From: an uncultured Planctomycetota bacterium
GTDB lineage: Bacteria > Planctomycetota > Phycisphaerae > UBA1845 > Fen-1342
Length of the DNA stretch: 44,509 nucleotides
Assembly (NCBI GenBank): GCA_900696535.1
Contig: CAADGM010000080.1
Span: 1 to 44,509 of the forward strand
Direction: 5' to 3'
Shown here piece by piece: positions 1-9,222 of the stretch (the stretch's first letter is position 1; the number at the start of each line of letters is the position of its first letter). The notes beneath the pieces are model-generated. The model was not told the origin of the DNA. It saw only the letters and a program-made list of their open reading frames with translations, and searched no databases. Both the position numbers and the translations under genes were made by a program.

Positions 1-188
1 CCCGCGTCACCGTCCCTCCTCCGAACGTCGCGGCGTCGCCGACCGCCTGACCCGCAGGCGCGGCGCTGGCGCGCCCACTACCACGACCGCGCGAAGCCGC
101 GCCACGTGGGGTTCACACAGCGCTTACATCGCAGCTATTCGGCAGGGTTTCGCGACCGAAACCGACGTCGCGTAGCGCGCGTTCGGGC

Positions 189-2918
189 CTACGGGAGTTC
201 GGCGGCGCTCGTTACGACCCGAAAATCCACGTCCAGTGCCCCTACGAAGTGCCGCTCGCCGCATCGGATCTTCTGCGTCTCCGTGCCGCGAAGCGCATCC
301 GCCGTCGTGGTGCCCTTGGTCTCTCGCACCAGATAGAGCAGCGGACCAGCATCCCCGTGAGCGTCGAGCTCCTCCATCACAAGCGCCCAATCGGGATTGT
401 AGTTTCCTACGGGGGTCGCGACCTTGAACCAACTTGGAAGCTTCACGAAAAGGCGCACATCGTTTCGTGCAAGCAGTCCCTCGGCAAAGCGCTTCTCCGT
501 CTCAGATTGCACGACAATGTGATCGTAAATCGACTTGTCCACTTCGATCATTCGATCTTTGCCGCCCTCCTGCTCCTCACTCCATTCCGACATCTCGTAC
601 CAGGTCCCATCCTTCTCATATCGGATACCGTCAATCAGATGATGGACGGCTCGCTCGCGGATCACGCGGGCCGCCTTGGAGGCAAACTCCTGCGGATTCC
701 GGATCGCCGCGCCCATGTTGTCGAGTGATGTCAGTATGCGCGCAAGCGTGCGACGGGTAAGCCTAATCGGCGGTGAGATGTGCGAGAGCATGTCGTCAAG
801 CATGGTGACGAGGTTGGGAACCGCGGGCCGATCAGCTATTTGGGCCAAGACACCCTGACCTACGAGCTTTGCGCGCAGCCGCTCACCCTCACCGTCAACG
901 ACAGCCTTCTCGGCAACAATCCTTGGCGGATCAATCGCGAGTCCGTTCAGCGCACCGATAACGTCGGCTACCAGCGCGTCGGTCTGGATCGTCACATGGT
1001 ACCGCGTTCGCTGGCGAATCCGCTCCCAGAGATTCTTGAACTCTTCCGGTAGGTCCTCCAGCGGCGTACGCTTCGCGATTGCTTTGGCTCGCGCATTGGT
1101 AGGCTTCGGGGCTGCGCCTTCTGTTCCGAATGCGTCCTCCATTTCAGCTTGAAGCGTTGCCACAAAGCGCTCGTAGCTCTCGTTTGCCACAACGGTGAGC
1201 ACGTTCATGCGTTCACCAGCCACGCGAACGCCGCTTGTGTCGACCACAAGGCGCATCCCGCGCCCAACCTCTTGGCGCTTCTTTACTTCGGACACAGACT
1301 GGTTCAGGGTGCAGATCTGGCAGACGTTTGGGTTGTCCCAACCCTCTCTTAGAGCGCTGTGCGAGAAAATGAACGCAACGGGCTCATCAAAAGAGAGGAG
1401 CTTCTCCTTGTCACGCATGATGAGATTGTAGGCCGCGCGATCCTCGGCACTTTGCCCGGTTGTTGAGTCCACGACGACCGACACACCGCCTTTGCGACTT
1501 CGCTGCGCGAAGTATGCGGCCTGAACATCGCCGGCACTTCGTTCAGCAAATTCTGGATACCGAGTCTTGAGTTGATCGAACGCCTCATCGAACAACTTGC
1601 GAATGACTCCCGGATACAGGCCATCCTTGCGAGCCGTTGCGGCCGAACTGGCGGTCTGGGAGTCGCTTGCGTAGTTCTCGACACGGTCGATAAAGAAGAG
1701 AGAAAGCACCTTGATACCGGAGTCGCGGAGTCTCTTCTGCTTCCGGAAATGCTCCTCGATCGTGTATCGAATCTGTTCCCGAAACAATGCGACCTGATCC
1801 GCTCCTTGACTTCGGCCGACCGGAAGAGAGATGCCATTGCGAAAGTGGACCACCTGTTCCGAAACGCTTACCTCATCGACGATGAATGTCTCGTATTCCG
1901 GTCGCTGCGCCTTGGTCGCCAGACTCTCGCCGGGTTTGAACAGAAACGACTTCTCTTTGATGCGACCGTCGGCCCCTCGCCGGTGTAGCGCAATCTTCGC
2001 CTGCACCGACTTCTTGTCGCTCCGAATCTCCTCCACGTGGACATAGGCTTGGTTGAAGTCGTTCTCCGTGACGACGGACGCGACCTCAATTCGCTTGACG
2101 AGTCCTTGACGGTACGCCTCCAGTGGAGTGAGTCGGTACACCAGATTGTACGGATTCCTATGTGTTGCACTGTATCTGAGGGCGAACAGAGGATTTAGGT
2201 ATGCGAGAGCACGGATCCTCCCTTCGCTCTCCATGTTCTGCGGCTCGTCAAGTACGAGGACCGGGCGCGCCGATTGAATAAGGTGAATGGGCGTGGCCCC
2301 TTGGAGACGATCGGTCGTTTGTCGAATCACGTTGTCATCCTTGCTGAACGAGTCAATCGTCATGACAAGGATTTCAACGCAATCACTCTGGACGAATTGC
2401 CTTACGCGTCCGATGTTCTTGGAATCGTAGACCGTAAAGCGATAAGCGACGTTGTCATAGAGGCCACGGAGATGCTCCTGAGTGATCTTGAGTGTCTTAA
2501 GCACGCCCTCGCGCACGGGAATCGATGGCACCACTACAATAAACTTGCGCAGGCCGTAGCGTCGATGCAACTCCAGAGCAGTGCGCACGTAGACGTACGT
2601 CTTGCCGGTGCCCGTCTCCATCTCAATTGAGAAGTTCGGAAACCGGACGGGCCGGATTCCAGCAGCCGTAGCAATCTCCTCTTCGATAAGCTCCAGCTTC
2701 TCGTCTGGCTTTATCCCGTTCTGTTCTTGAACCTGCCGCAGATTTGCGAGCAGGTCACCTTCGGTGAGAGACAGTCGATTCGCGAGGGCGCCGGTGAGGT
2801 CACCAAGAGCAAAAGTGCGCAAGTCCGGCGTGAGTCTCTCTTGACCCTGAAGGATCGCCGAGACCGACTCTATCGCCCGAAGTTGGTACGGCTGATTGCC
2901 ATCGAACTGAAAGCGCAT
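189..2918 (-). CDS. res: Type III restriction enzyme, Res subunit
   Basis: ATP-dependent restriction subunit (909 aa) of a type III restriction-modification system; with Mod it would translocate on DNA and cut near unmodified sites. Visible SF2 helicase motifs are Walker A METGTGKT (100-107), a DEPQ Walker B (224-227), SATH motif III (250-253), a REGWDNPNV segment and a GRGMR motif VI. At the C terminus is a PD-(D/E)xK nuclease signature: PD at 842-843 and E866/K868 in ETKG. Length fits the family. The ATG at 2918 lies 13 bases after the mod stop, so the two genes are almost surely one transcript. Base composition is lower in GC than the genes to the right, as expected for a transferable defence system. 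The gene looks intact. Confidence 0.95.
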   Translation of the reverse strand: MRFQFDGNQPYQLRAIESVSAILQGQERLTPDLRTFALGDLTGALANRLSLTEGDLLANLRQVQEQNGIKPDEKLELIEEEIATAAGIRPVRFPNFSIEMETGTGKTYVYVRTALELHRRYGLRKFIVVVPSIPVREGVLKTLKITQEHLRGLYDNVAYRFTVYDSKNIGRVRQFVQSDCVEILVMTIDSFSKDDNVIRQTTDRLQGATPIHLIQSARPVLVLDEPQNMESEGRIRALAYLNPLFALRYSATHRNPYNLVYRLTPLEAYRQGLVKRIEVASVVTENDFNQAYVHVEEIRSDKKSVQAKIALHRRGADGRIKEKSFLFKPGESLATKAQRPEYETFIVDEVSVSEQVVHFRNGISLPVGRSQGADQVALFREQIRYTIEEHFRKQKRLRDSGIKVLSLFFIDRVENYASDSQTASSAATARKDGLYPGVIRKLFDEAFDQLKTRYPEFAERSAGDVQAAYFAQRSRKGGVSVVVDSTTGQSAEDRAAYNLIMRDKEKLLSFDEPVAFIFSHSALREGWDNPNVCQICTLNQSVSEVKKRQEVGRGMRLVVDTSGVRVAGERMNVLTVVANESYERFVATLQAEMEDAFGTEGAAPKPTNARAKAIAKRTPLEDLPEEFKNLWERIRQRTRYHVTIQTDALVADVIGALNGLAIDPPRIVAEKAVVDGEGERLRAKLVGQGVLAQIADRPAVPNLVTMLDDMLSHISPPIRLTRRTLARILTSLDNMGAAIRNPQEFASKAARVIRERAVHHLIDGIRYEKDGTWYEMSEWSEEQEGGKDRMIEVDKSIYDHIVVQSETEKRFAEGLLARNDVRLFVKLPSWFKVATPVGNYNPDWALVMEELDAHGDAGPLLYLVRETKGTTTADALRGTETQKIRCGERHFVGALDVDFRVVTSAAELP

Positions 2919-2931
2919 GCTTCTGACCCCT

Positions 2932-4788
2932 TCAGATCGTCTTGAGGCGGCATTGGAGGCTCAGATTCGCCGCGGCTGTATCGGTCAGCGCAACGTCCCG
3001 GCACACCAAGATGTCTGACGCCTCGAGTTCCTGCGCACGAGAGAAGTCGTCAAGAATCTTCTCGTCGAGACAGACGATCATGCGTTGCTCGGTTTCAGAG
3101 TCGGAGACGAGGTACACGCTGTTGCCGTTGCTCAGCACCTTCTTCTCGAACGCAGTCCGAAGACTGTATCCTTCACGCAGAGCGACTTCCCACAAGACAC
3201 GTTCTGCTTGCCATCCGGTAATCAAGGGGTCCTCGAACTGCATAAGTGTCTGGGCGTATGCGTCCGGCTCCGGGCTGGTGTTAGGATCCCACTCGCGAAT
3301 GTTCGGTGCCGTTAGCTGGAAGGTTCGGACGCCGAGATCTAGAGCACCTTTGGCGTTCGCGCGAGGTCGCTTGCGCAGGTCAGCAAGCACGCGCTTGATT
3401 CGTTCATGTCCAATAGCGGCGATCGTCGGGTACTTTCCAGCACCGTCGATCGGCTCTGGCAGTTGGACCATTATGAACTGTCGGTTCCCCCCATCCTCGT
3501 GATTGAGTTCAGCGACGGCTTGTGCTGTCGTGCAGGAACCGGCGAAGAAGTCGAGAACGATGTCGCCATCATCCGGCCTCGTCGCTATGTCGAGCAGCCG
3601 CCGTACCATGCGCACTGGCTTCGGCGTCTCGAAGGGCGCGTCCCCATCGAATATCCCCCGAATCTCCATCTTTGCGTTTCGATTGGAACCAGCGAACTCG
3701 TAGTCCCACCAGCTAATCGGAACGACGCCGTCTTGTACCTCTGATAGAAAGCGCTTGAGGAATGGCAAGTCACCATCACCGTCGAGGCCCCACCAGAGTC
3801 GATTCTCGGCTCCATAGCGAGCAAAAGTCTCGGGTGGCACACGCCAACTAGTTCCCGGTGGCGGCGTGCGATCCCTCCCCTTGGGGTTCGTCACTGGGAA
3901 GAGGCGGCTTTCGCGCACTTCCTTGCGAATAAGTGTCGTCCGTGTCCATGGTCCGCGAGGGTCGTTGTCGGGGTTCTTGTAGTTGGCCAATTGCTCATCC
4001 GTTCGCGGCAGCAGATTCCGCGCGAACTCCTCGCTTCGTTGGTAGAGAAGAATGTACTCGTGGGTCGTAGAAATGCCTTTGGCATCTGCGGCGGGTGTGT
4101 CCTTCTTCTGCCAAGCGATGGTCGCGTAGTAGTTTTCTTCTCCGAAGATCTCATTCATTACCATCCGCAGATGGTGAACCTCGTGATCATCGATGCTGAC
4201 GCACATGAGCCCGTCCTCGCGAAGAAGCTGGCGCGCGAGGAACAACCGCGGATAGAGCATCGAGAGCCACGCCGAGTGGTATCGTCCGCTCGTTTCGGGA
4301 TTGCTTGTCAGCAGGTTTCCAGAGCGGTCGGCCTGACCCGTGAGCTGCAAATATGTATCGAGAGGATCGGCGTAATTGTCTGGATAGATGAAGTCTTGAC
4401 CCGTATTGTACGGCGGGTCGATGTAGATCATCTTGACTTTCCCGAAGTATGGCTTGAACAACAACTTGAGGACTTCAAGGTTGTCGCCCTCGATGAAGAA
4501 GTTGCCGGTGGCGGCGGTCTTGCCCGCTTTGTCTGATTCTGAGGGCGCGAGAGTGGAGCGGCTGGGTGTTTGCAGCAGCGCGATGGACTCGGACTTCCCC
4601 GCCCACGTGAAAGAGAATCGCCCTGGTCCCGACGATGCGGACTCGCCCAGCGCGGTGCGCAAGCGATCAAAATCAACGCGGCCCTCGACAAAGACTTCAG
4701 GGAAGGCTTCGCGGAGCTTGGCCAACTGGACGCTGAGCACGTCGCCCGAGGTGTGAGCCACCCTGTCGATTTTTCTAATGTTATTCAT
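2932..4788 (-). CDS. mod: Type III DNA methyltransferase, Mod subunit
   Basis: Modification and recognition subunit (618 aa from the ATG at 4788). The catalytic DPPYNTG motif is at 124-130, and the AdoMet-binding motif reads DFFAGSCTT near 413-421. The DPPY-first order is that of beta-class amino-methyltransferases, typical of type III Mod. Members usually have FAGSG; here the last Gly is Cys (419), a small deviation that may or may not affect cofactor binding. The stretch between the motifs (about 220-380) is where type III enzymes carry target recognition. An upstream in-frame start at 4902 exists, but MNNIRKIDRV at 4788 looks like a natural N terminus. It is followed by res after 13 bases. 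I saw no simple-sequence repeat that would make it phase-variable. Confidence 0.94.
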   Translation of the reverse strand: MNNIRKIDRVAHTSGDVLSVQLAKLREAFPEVFVEGRVDFDRLRTALGESASSGPGRFSFTWAGKSESIALLQTPSRSTLAPSESDKAGKTAATGNFFIEGDNLEVLKLLFKPYFGKVKMIYIDPPYNTGQDFIYPDNYADPLDTYLQLTGQADRSGNLLTSNPETSGRYHSAWLSMLYPRLFLARQLLREDGLMCVSIDDHEVHHLRMVMNEIFGEENYYATIAWQKKDTPAADAKGISTTHEYILLYQRSEEFARNLLPRTDEQLANYKNPDNDPRGPWTRTTLIRKEVRESRLFPVTNPKGRDRTPPPGTSWRVPPETFARYGAENRLWWGLDGDGDLPFLKRFLSEVQDGVVPISWWDYEFAGSNRNAKMEIRGIFDGDAPFETPKPVRMVRRLLDIATRPDDGDIVLDFFAGSCTTAQAVAELNHEDGGNRQFIMVQLPEPIDGAGKYPTIAAIGHERIKRVLADLRKRPRANAKGALDLGVRTFQLTAPNIREWDPNTSPEPDAYAQTLMQFEDPLITGWQAERVLWEVALREGYSLRTAFEKKVLSNGNSVYLVSDSETEQRMIVCLDEKILDDFSRAQELEASDILVCRDVALTDTAAANLSLQCRLKTI

Positions 4789-4963
4789 GGGATGCGCGAT
4801 TGGGAACGTATCACGAAGCGGCGAGAGGTGCCGTGCGTGCGCCCTGAATGCATCCGGCCAAGTTAGTACCGAGGGATGAACATTTGCACAGCCCTGCGAC
4901 ACCCAAGCGGACTATCGCGGAATCAATGAGAAATCACAGGATACGTGGAGCATGGATAGTCTT

Positions 4964-6691
4964 TCATCGGGCGATGCCCTCGGGGTCGAACGGGTTCGCC
5001 GTGGCGGACCCGGCTCCAGTCGAACCGGCCGCGCTGGCGCCGTCGGCGCCAGGCGTTCGTCGGCTACCACCAGGGCGGCGACCGGATCCCGTCCGGCTTG
5101 TGGCGGGCGCTGCGTCGACACCAGCATCGATCGGCACGGCTGCATCGATGGGTGGCGCTAGCGTCAGCCGCACGGTCTCAGCGCGCTCTCCGACGACGTG
5201 TGTGGTCTCTGCCGACTCGTGCCCGGCCAGCTCGGCTCGTACCCTGACCGAGCGGCCTGGCGCGAGCTGGACCTTCGTCGGCGACGTTCCTACCAGCTCG
5301 TCGTCGACGAACACAGCGGCGCCGACCGGAGCGGTAAGCACTGCGACCGACGTGGTGACCGTCGGAGAGACGTCCGCCGGATCGGGAATCGCCGCCGTGC
5401 CCTCGCCGGCCGGACTTGAGGTTCCGCTACCGCTCAGCGACACCGCGCCGATCACGATCGCGGCTACAGCCACCAACGCACCAAGCGCTGCGTAGAGCCC
5501 CGCGCGCGACCTTCGTGGCGGCAGTTGCAGCGGAACGGACTGCGCCGCCGAATCGCCGAGCGTCGTCGATGGCGCCGAGGGCGGAGGAGGAGGACGTAGC
5601 GAAGCCGTCGCCACCGACACCGCCGACATGGGTGGTTGCCACGCCGGTTCATCGGGGCGCGTAACGGGTTCCGCCGAGAGTCGGCGTCCGAACAACGGAT
5701 CGTTGTGGTCGTACAGGTCCGGCGCGAAGCGGCGCAGGATTTCACGTCCGCCGGGATGCACGCCATCCTCGGGGACCACCTCGGCCAGCGCGCGCGCCCA
5801 CTCCAGCGCGGACGGAAAGCGCTGCCGCGGATCGCACGCGAGTGATCGGGCGACGAACTGCGCGAGGGCAGAGCTGACGTTCGGATTGATGGCGCGGGGA
5901 TCGGGGGGCGGCTCGGTGACCTGCCGGTGATAGATGTCGCCGGGCTCGGCGCGGCTGCCGTCAGCCGAGTACCAGGGGATCCAGCCGCCCGTGAGCATCT
6001 CGTACAGCACGATGCCCAGCGCGTAGAGATCCGCCCGGGGGTCGACGAGCTTCGAGTTGACGAGCTGCTCGGGCGCCATGTACGAGGGCGTTCCGATGAT
6101 CGCGCCCATGCGCGTCATGCCCTCGCCCTCTGGATCGCGAAGCTTGGCGATGCCGAAATCGAGCAGCTTCACGTGGAGGTCGTTGGCGTCTGGCCCTTCG
6201 CCCCCGCGAACCAGGAAAATGTTGTCCGGCTTCACATCGCGATGGATGATCCCGGCGACGTTCTCGCCAACGTAGGTGTGAGCCTTGTGGAGCGCGCTGG
6301 CGGCTTGCACGAGGATGCGGCAAATCTGCGCCGGGGCGATCGGGTAGCCCTGATACTCCTTGCGAACCGCTACCCCGTGCGCCGTCTCGCCGCGGATCCA
6401 TTTCGAGAGCGGTACGCCCTTGAGGAACTCAAGCGCGATGAACCAGTCACCGTCCGCGCTCTGCGCGCAGTCGTACACTTGGACGATGTTGGGATGCTCC
6501 AAGCCCGACGCCGCGACGGCCTCGTTTACGAAGCGGGTGACGATCTCTGGGCTCCGCGTGAACTGCGAAAGCAACCGCTTCACGCACGCCGGCTTCTTGA
6601 GAACGGCGTGCTGGGCCTTGTAGACGACGCCCATGCCACCCTCACCGATCACCTCGCCGATCACATAGCTGCCGTATTTCGTCGCGACCAT
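4964..6691 (-). CDS. Membrane Ser/Thr protein kinase with PEGA domain
   Basis: Transmembrane Hanks-type kinase, 575 aa. Kinase domain about 7-305: glycine loop GEGGMG (16-21), a Lys at 38 in ACVKRL as the likely ATP-anchoring lysine, HRDVKPDN (150-157), DFG (178-180) and APE (206-208), so all main catalytic residues are present. A Pro-rich linker (340-395) precedes one membrane helix (about 399-419). After it comes a PEGA-like domain (about 449-512) with GAAVFVDDELVGTSP, then a Gly/Ala/Thr-rich tail. The kinase would face the cytoplasm and the PEGA domain the periplasm. GGAGG precedes the ATG. It is the last gene of a minus-strand cluster that begins at 16783; an FHA (phosphothreonine reader) gene fragment lies across that cluster's promoter region, a natural partner by family knowledge. 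The substrate is unknown. Confidence 0.93.
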   Translation of the reverse strand: MVATKYGSYVIGEVIGEGGMGVVYKAQHAVLKKPACVKRLLSQFTRSPEIVTRFVNEAVAASGLEHPNIVQVYDCAQSADGDWFIALEFLKGVPLSKWIRGETAHGVAVRKEYQGYPIAPAQICRILVQAASALHKAHTYVGENVAGIIHRDVKPDNIFLVRGGEGPDANDLHVKLLDFGIAKLRDPEGEGMTRMGAIIGTPSYMAPEQLVNSKLVDPRADLYALGIVLYEMLTGGWIPWYSADGSRAEPGDIYHRQVTEPPPDPRAINPNVSSALAQFVARSLACDPRQRFPSALEWARALAEVVPEDGVHPGGREILRRFAPDLYDHNDPLFGRRLSAEPVTRPDEPAWQPPMSAVSVATASLRPPPPPSAPSTTLGDSAAQSVPLQLPPRRSRAGLYAALGALVAVAAIVIGAVSLSGSGTSSPAGEGTAAIPDPADVSPTVTTSVAVLTAPVGAAVFVDDELVGTSPTKVQLAPGRSVRVRAELAGHESAETTHVVGERAETVRLTLAPPIDAAVPIDAGVDAAPATSRTGSGRRPGGSRRTPGADGASAAGSTGAGSATANPFDPEGIAR

Positions 6692-6725
6692 AGAGCTCGC
6701 CTCCGATCGTTCTAACTGCGCCGCC

Positions 6726-8330
6726 TCACGGCACCAGCTTCCCCGCGTAGATGTCTGAGCTGTTCGTGCCCATCGCGGTCAGCGTCGCGATTCCGAAGTC
6801 GACCGTGTTTTGGAATGCGCCGGTGATCAGGTAGTGCGTCCCGTCCTCGGCGCTCGTCAGTCGCGAGACCTGATCGGCACCGGAGCCACCGAAGCGTGTC
6901 GCGCCCGCCGCTGCGCCTGTCGAGAGGTTGATGCGGCCGACGAGGACTTCGGTTCCGGCCACCGCGTTGACGTTCTGTCCACCAAACATCGTCGACTGCG
7001 CGAACGTTGCTCCTACGACGACCTGCCCGCCGATCTCGGCCACACCGCGCACGTCGTCGTTGTCGGGTCCGCCAAACGCGAACGCCCATATGCTCGCACC
7101 CGTCGCGCCGTTGAGCTTTGCGACCAAGCCGTCTCCCATCGCAACGTTCGCGAGCGCCGTGGAGCCGAACGTGAAGCTGGCAGTGAAGCGCCCGCCGATG
7201 AGGACGCCGCCATCGCTCGTGGGCACGATCGACAACGCGCTATCGAACCCGCCTCCGCCGAAGGACATGGACCATACCCGGGCGCCGGAAGCACCATCAA
7301 GGCGGGCAACGAATCCATCCGACTCGCCGTTCGACGAGTGATTGGTGCCGCCGATCGTCGCGGTCCCTCGTAGGAAGCCGGTCACAAGCACGTCTCCGTT
7401 CGCATCGACGGCAACCCCTTGCGCCTGGTTCTCCTGGGTGCCGGTGATCGCCACGGACCACACGTGCGCTCCGTCCAGCGCCGCGAGCCGAGCCACAAAG
7501 CTGTTGGTTGCGCTTGCGGTCGTCATCAGGTCGGAGCCACCGAGGTTGATCGTTCCGCGGAAGGTGCCGGCCACGAGCACGTCGCCGTTGGCGAACGTCG
7601 CGACGGCGTTCACGAGATCCGAATCGGCGCCGCCGAGCTTTTTGGACCAGAGATGCGCGCCGTTCGTCCCCGACAGCTTCGCAACGTAGCCGTCGACGAC
7701 GACGGGCGTGAGCGTGTCCCCAGATCCGCCGAGCGTGAAGGGTTGGGTGAAGTTCCCGCCGAGGATGGCGTTGCCGGCCGAATCAGTGGCGACAGCGACG
7801 CCGTTCGCTCCGAAGCCCTTGGACCAGATGTGGCCACCGTCGAAGTCGAATTTCGCTACGAACCGCGGGCCGGTGCGCGGACCGCCGCCGAAGTTCGTCA
7901 CAGCGCCGATGCTGCCACCTAGCAAGATGCCCGTTCCCATCGCGGCGATCGTGGTGCCACTGTCGCCGGAGTCGGTGCCGTGGCGGAACACAATCGGATC
8001 CGCGATGCCGTTTCCGTCGATCGAGGCATCGACAGGTGCATCCGTGGCATCGATGAGCGGGGCGTCCACGCCTGCGTCGATCATCTCGGCAACGCAGGCG
8101 CCGGCCAACCCGTCACCGACGCCCTGGTCCGAGTAGCGCTGGCCGCTCGGACATGTCACGTCGGGGTACGCGCACCATCGGTTTCCGCTCGGCGACACAA
8201 CGCACGCCCCACCTGGGCCGAGGTCGCAGCTTGAGATATCCCTGCATTCGACCGGGTTCGTCGAAGGGCAGCCGGCAACGAGGAGCATGACGGCGATGGA
8301 AATGATGGAGGTGACGATCGGGCTGCGCAT
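6726..8330 (-). CDS. Lipoprotein with SBBP/beta-propeller-like repeats
   Basis: Predicted lipoprotein, 534 aa. The signal sequence ends in the lipobox LVAGC with the lipidated Cys at 21. Next comes a short Cys-rich segment (to about residue 65) and an Asp/Ala-rich linker. From about 120 to the end there are roughly six repeats of 55-60 residues, each with a VAVDANGDVLVTG-like strand and a GFVARLDGASGA-like strand. This is the pattern of SBBP repeats, which are thought to form beta-propellers and are common in myxobacterial surface proteins. GGGGAG lies just before the ATG, and the stop of this gene is 34 bases before the kinase start. The next gene upstream ends 3 bases before this start, so the three are probably co-transcribed. 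The ligand is unknown; a cell-surface binding role is inference. Confidence 0.88.
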   Translation of the reverse strand: MRSPIVTSIISIAVMLLVAGCPSTNPVECRDISSCDLGPGGACVVSPSGNRWCAYPDVTCPSGQRYSDQGVGDGLAGACVAEMIDAGVDAPLIDATDAPVDASIDGNGIADPIVFRHGTDSGDSGTTIAAMGTGILLGGSIGAVTNFGGGPRTGPRFVAKFDFDGGHIWSKGFGANGVAVATDSAGNAILGGNFTQPFTLGGSGDTLTPVVVDGYVAKLSGTNGAHLWSKKLGGADSDLVNAVATFANGDVLVAGTFRGTINLGGSDLMTTASATNSFVARLAALDGAHVWSVAITGTQENQAQGVAVDANGDVLVTGFLRGTATIGGTNHSSNGESDGFVARLDGASGARVWSMSFGGGGFDSALSIVPTSDGGVLIGGRFTASFTFGSTALANVAMGDGLVAKLNGATGASIWAFAFGGPDNDDVRGVAEIGGQVVVGATFAQSTMFGGQNVNAVAGTEVLVGRINLSTGAAAGATRFGGSGADQVSRLTSAEDGTHYLITGAFQNTVDFGIATLTAMGTNSSDIYAGKLVP

Positions 8331-8333
8331 GCG

Positions 8334-9200
8334 TTAGAAGCTCCCCTGGAAGGAGAAGGAGGAGGGGCCTACAGTAACGTGAACGGACGCGGGCTTGCTG
8401 GGAGAGGGCGTGATGGAGAGCTTGATCACACCCGCGGCCAGGAACGCAACGCCGATCCCGCCGCTGATGAACCCGATCGTCCTTCGTGACCTTGCGTCGT
8501 TCTCAAGGTCCGCCTTCACCGACTGTCGATCCTCGTCGCTCGCCTGATCGAACAGCGACGAGCTGTTGAGCAGGAAGCCGCCGCCGATCACCGTGCCGGC
8601 GAGACCAACGCCAACGAGGCCCCATGCTGGACGATCCGAGTACCAAGAGGGTGTCTCGGGCGGCGCGTCCCGAGCCGGTGATGGAAGCACGGTCAACGCA
8701 GGCCCCTGCGGATCGGGCGCGCTCTTGCCGCTGCTGGCGCCAGCCGCGCTCAATGCCGCAGCTTGCTCGGCTGCCGCTGCCTTGTCGATGTCGGCCTGCA
8801 TCATGCGACGGAAGTCCTCCGCGCTGGAGCGGTAGTTCGTCAGGCGCTCGGGCGCGTACTCGAGGAACTTGCGGTAGAAGAACTCCGCGCGCGTGTACTC
8901 CCCGAGCTGCCGGTGCGCGTGCCCGAGGTTCCAGTAGAACGTGTAGTGAAACTTGGTCTCCGCCGCGAGACCTGCCATGTACTCTCGAATCGCGACGCGA
9001 AACTTCTCGGTCTTCGTGCTCGCGTCGCTAGCGGCCTTCGCCTCGTCGAACGCTTTGTTCCCCGCGTCGAGGTGCGCGCGCGCGGCCGGTTCGGCTGGCT
9101 TGGGCAACTCCTCCGCGCTTGCGGCGGATGCCCCCGCAATACAGACCGCGATCACGAGCGTGAGCAGCAGAATTGGGTGGCGTACGATCGACGGCTTCAT
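8334..9200 (-). CDS. TPR-like exported membrane protein
   Basis: About 288 aa from the ATG at 9200; GGAG lies 8-11 bases upstream, so I prefer this start to the longer frame opening at 9332. The N terminus has a signal peptide or anchor (MKPSIVRH then a hydrophobic run ending ASAASA). Residues about 35-120 contain helix pairs of TPR type: NKAFDEAKA, KFHYTFYWNLGHAHRQLGEYTRAEFFYRKFLEY. Two further hydrophobic segments follow (WGLVGVGLAGTVIGGGFLL and TIGFISGGIGVAFLAAGVIKL), separated by a charged loop. Proteins of this layout often accompany PEGA kinases in Polyangia, as far as I recall. It sits 3 bases before the lipoprotein gene and 22 bases after the unknown gene upstream. It may scaffold an envelope complex, but no function can be assigned. 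Confidence 0.85.
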   Translation of the reverse strand: MKPSIVRHPILLLTLVIAVCIAGASAASAEELPKPAEPAARAHLDAGNKAFDEAKAASDASTKTEKFRVAIREYMAGLAAETKFHYTFYWNLGHAHRQLGEYTRAEFFYRKFLEYAPERLTNYRSSAEDFRRMMQADIDKAAAAEQAAALSAAGASSGKSAPDPQGPALTVLPSPARDAPPETPSWYSDRPAWGLVGVGLAGTVIGGGFLLNSSSLFDQASDEDRQSVKADLENDARSRRTIGFISGGIGVAFLAAGVIKLSITPSPSKPASVHVTVGPSSFSFQGSF

Positions 9201-9222
9201 CAGGTCGCTCCAGGGACGGGGC

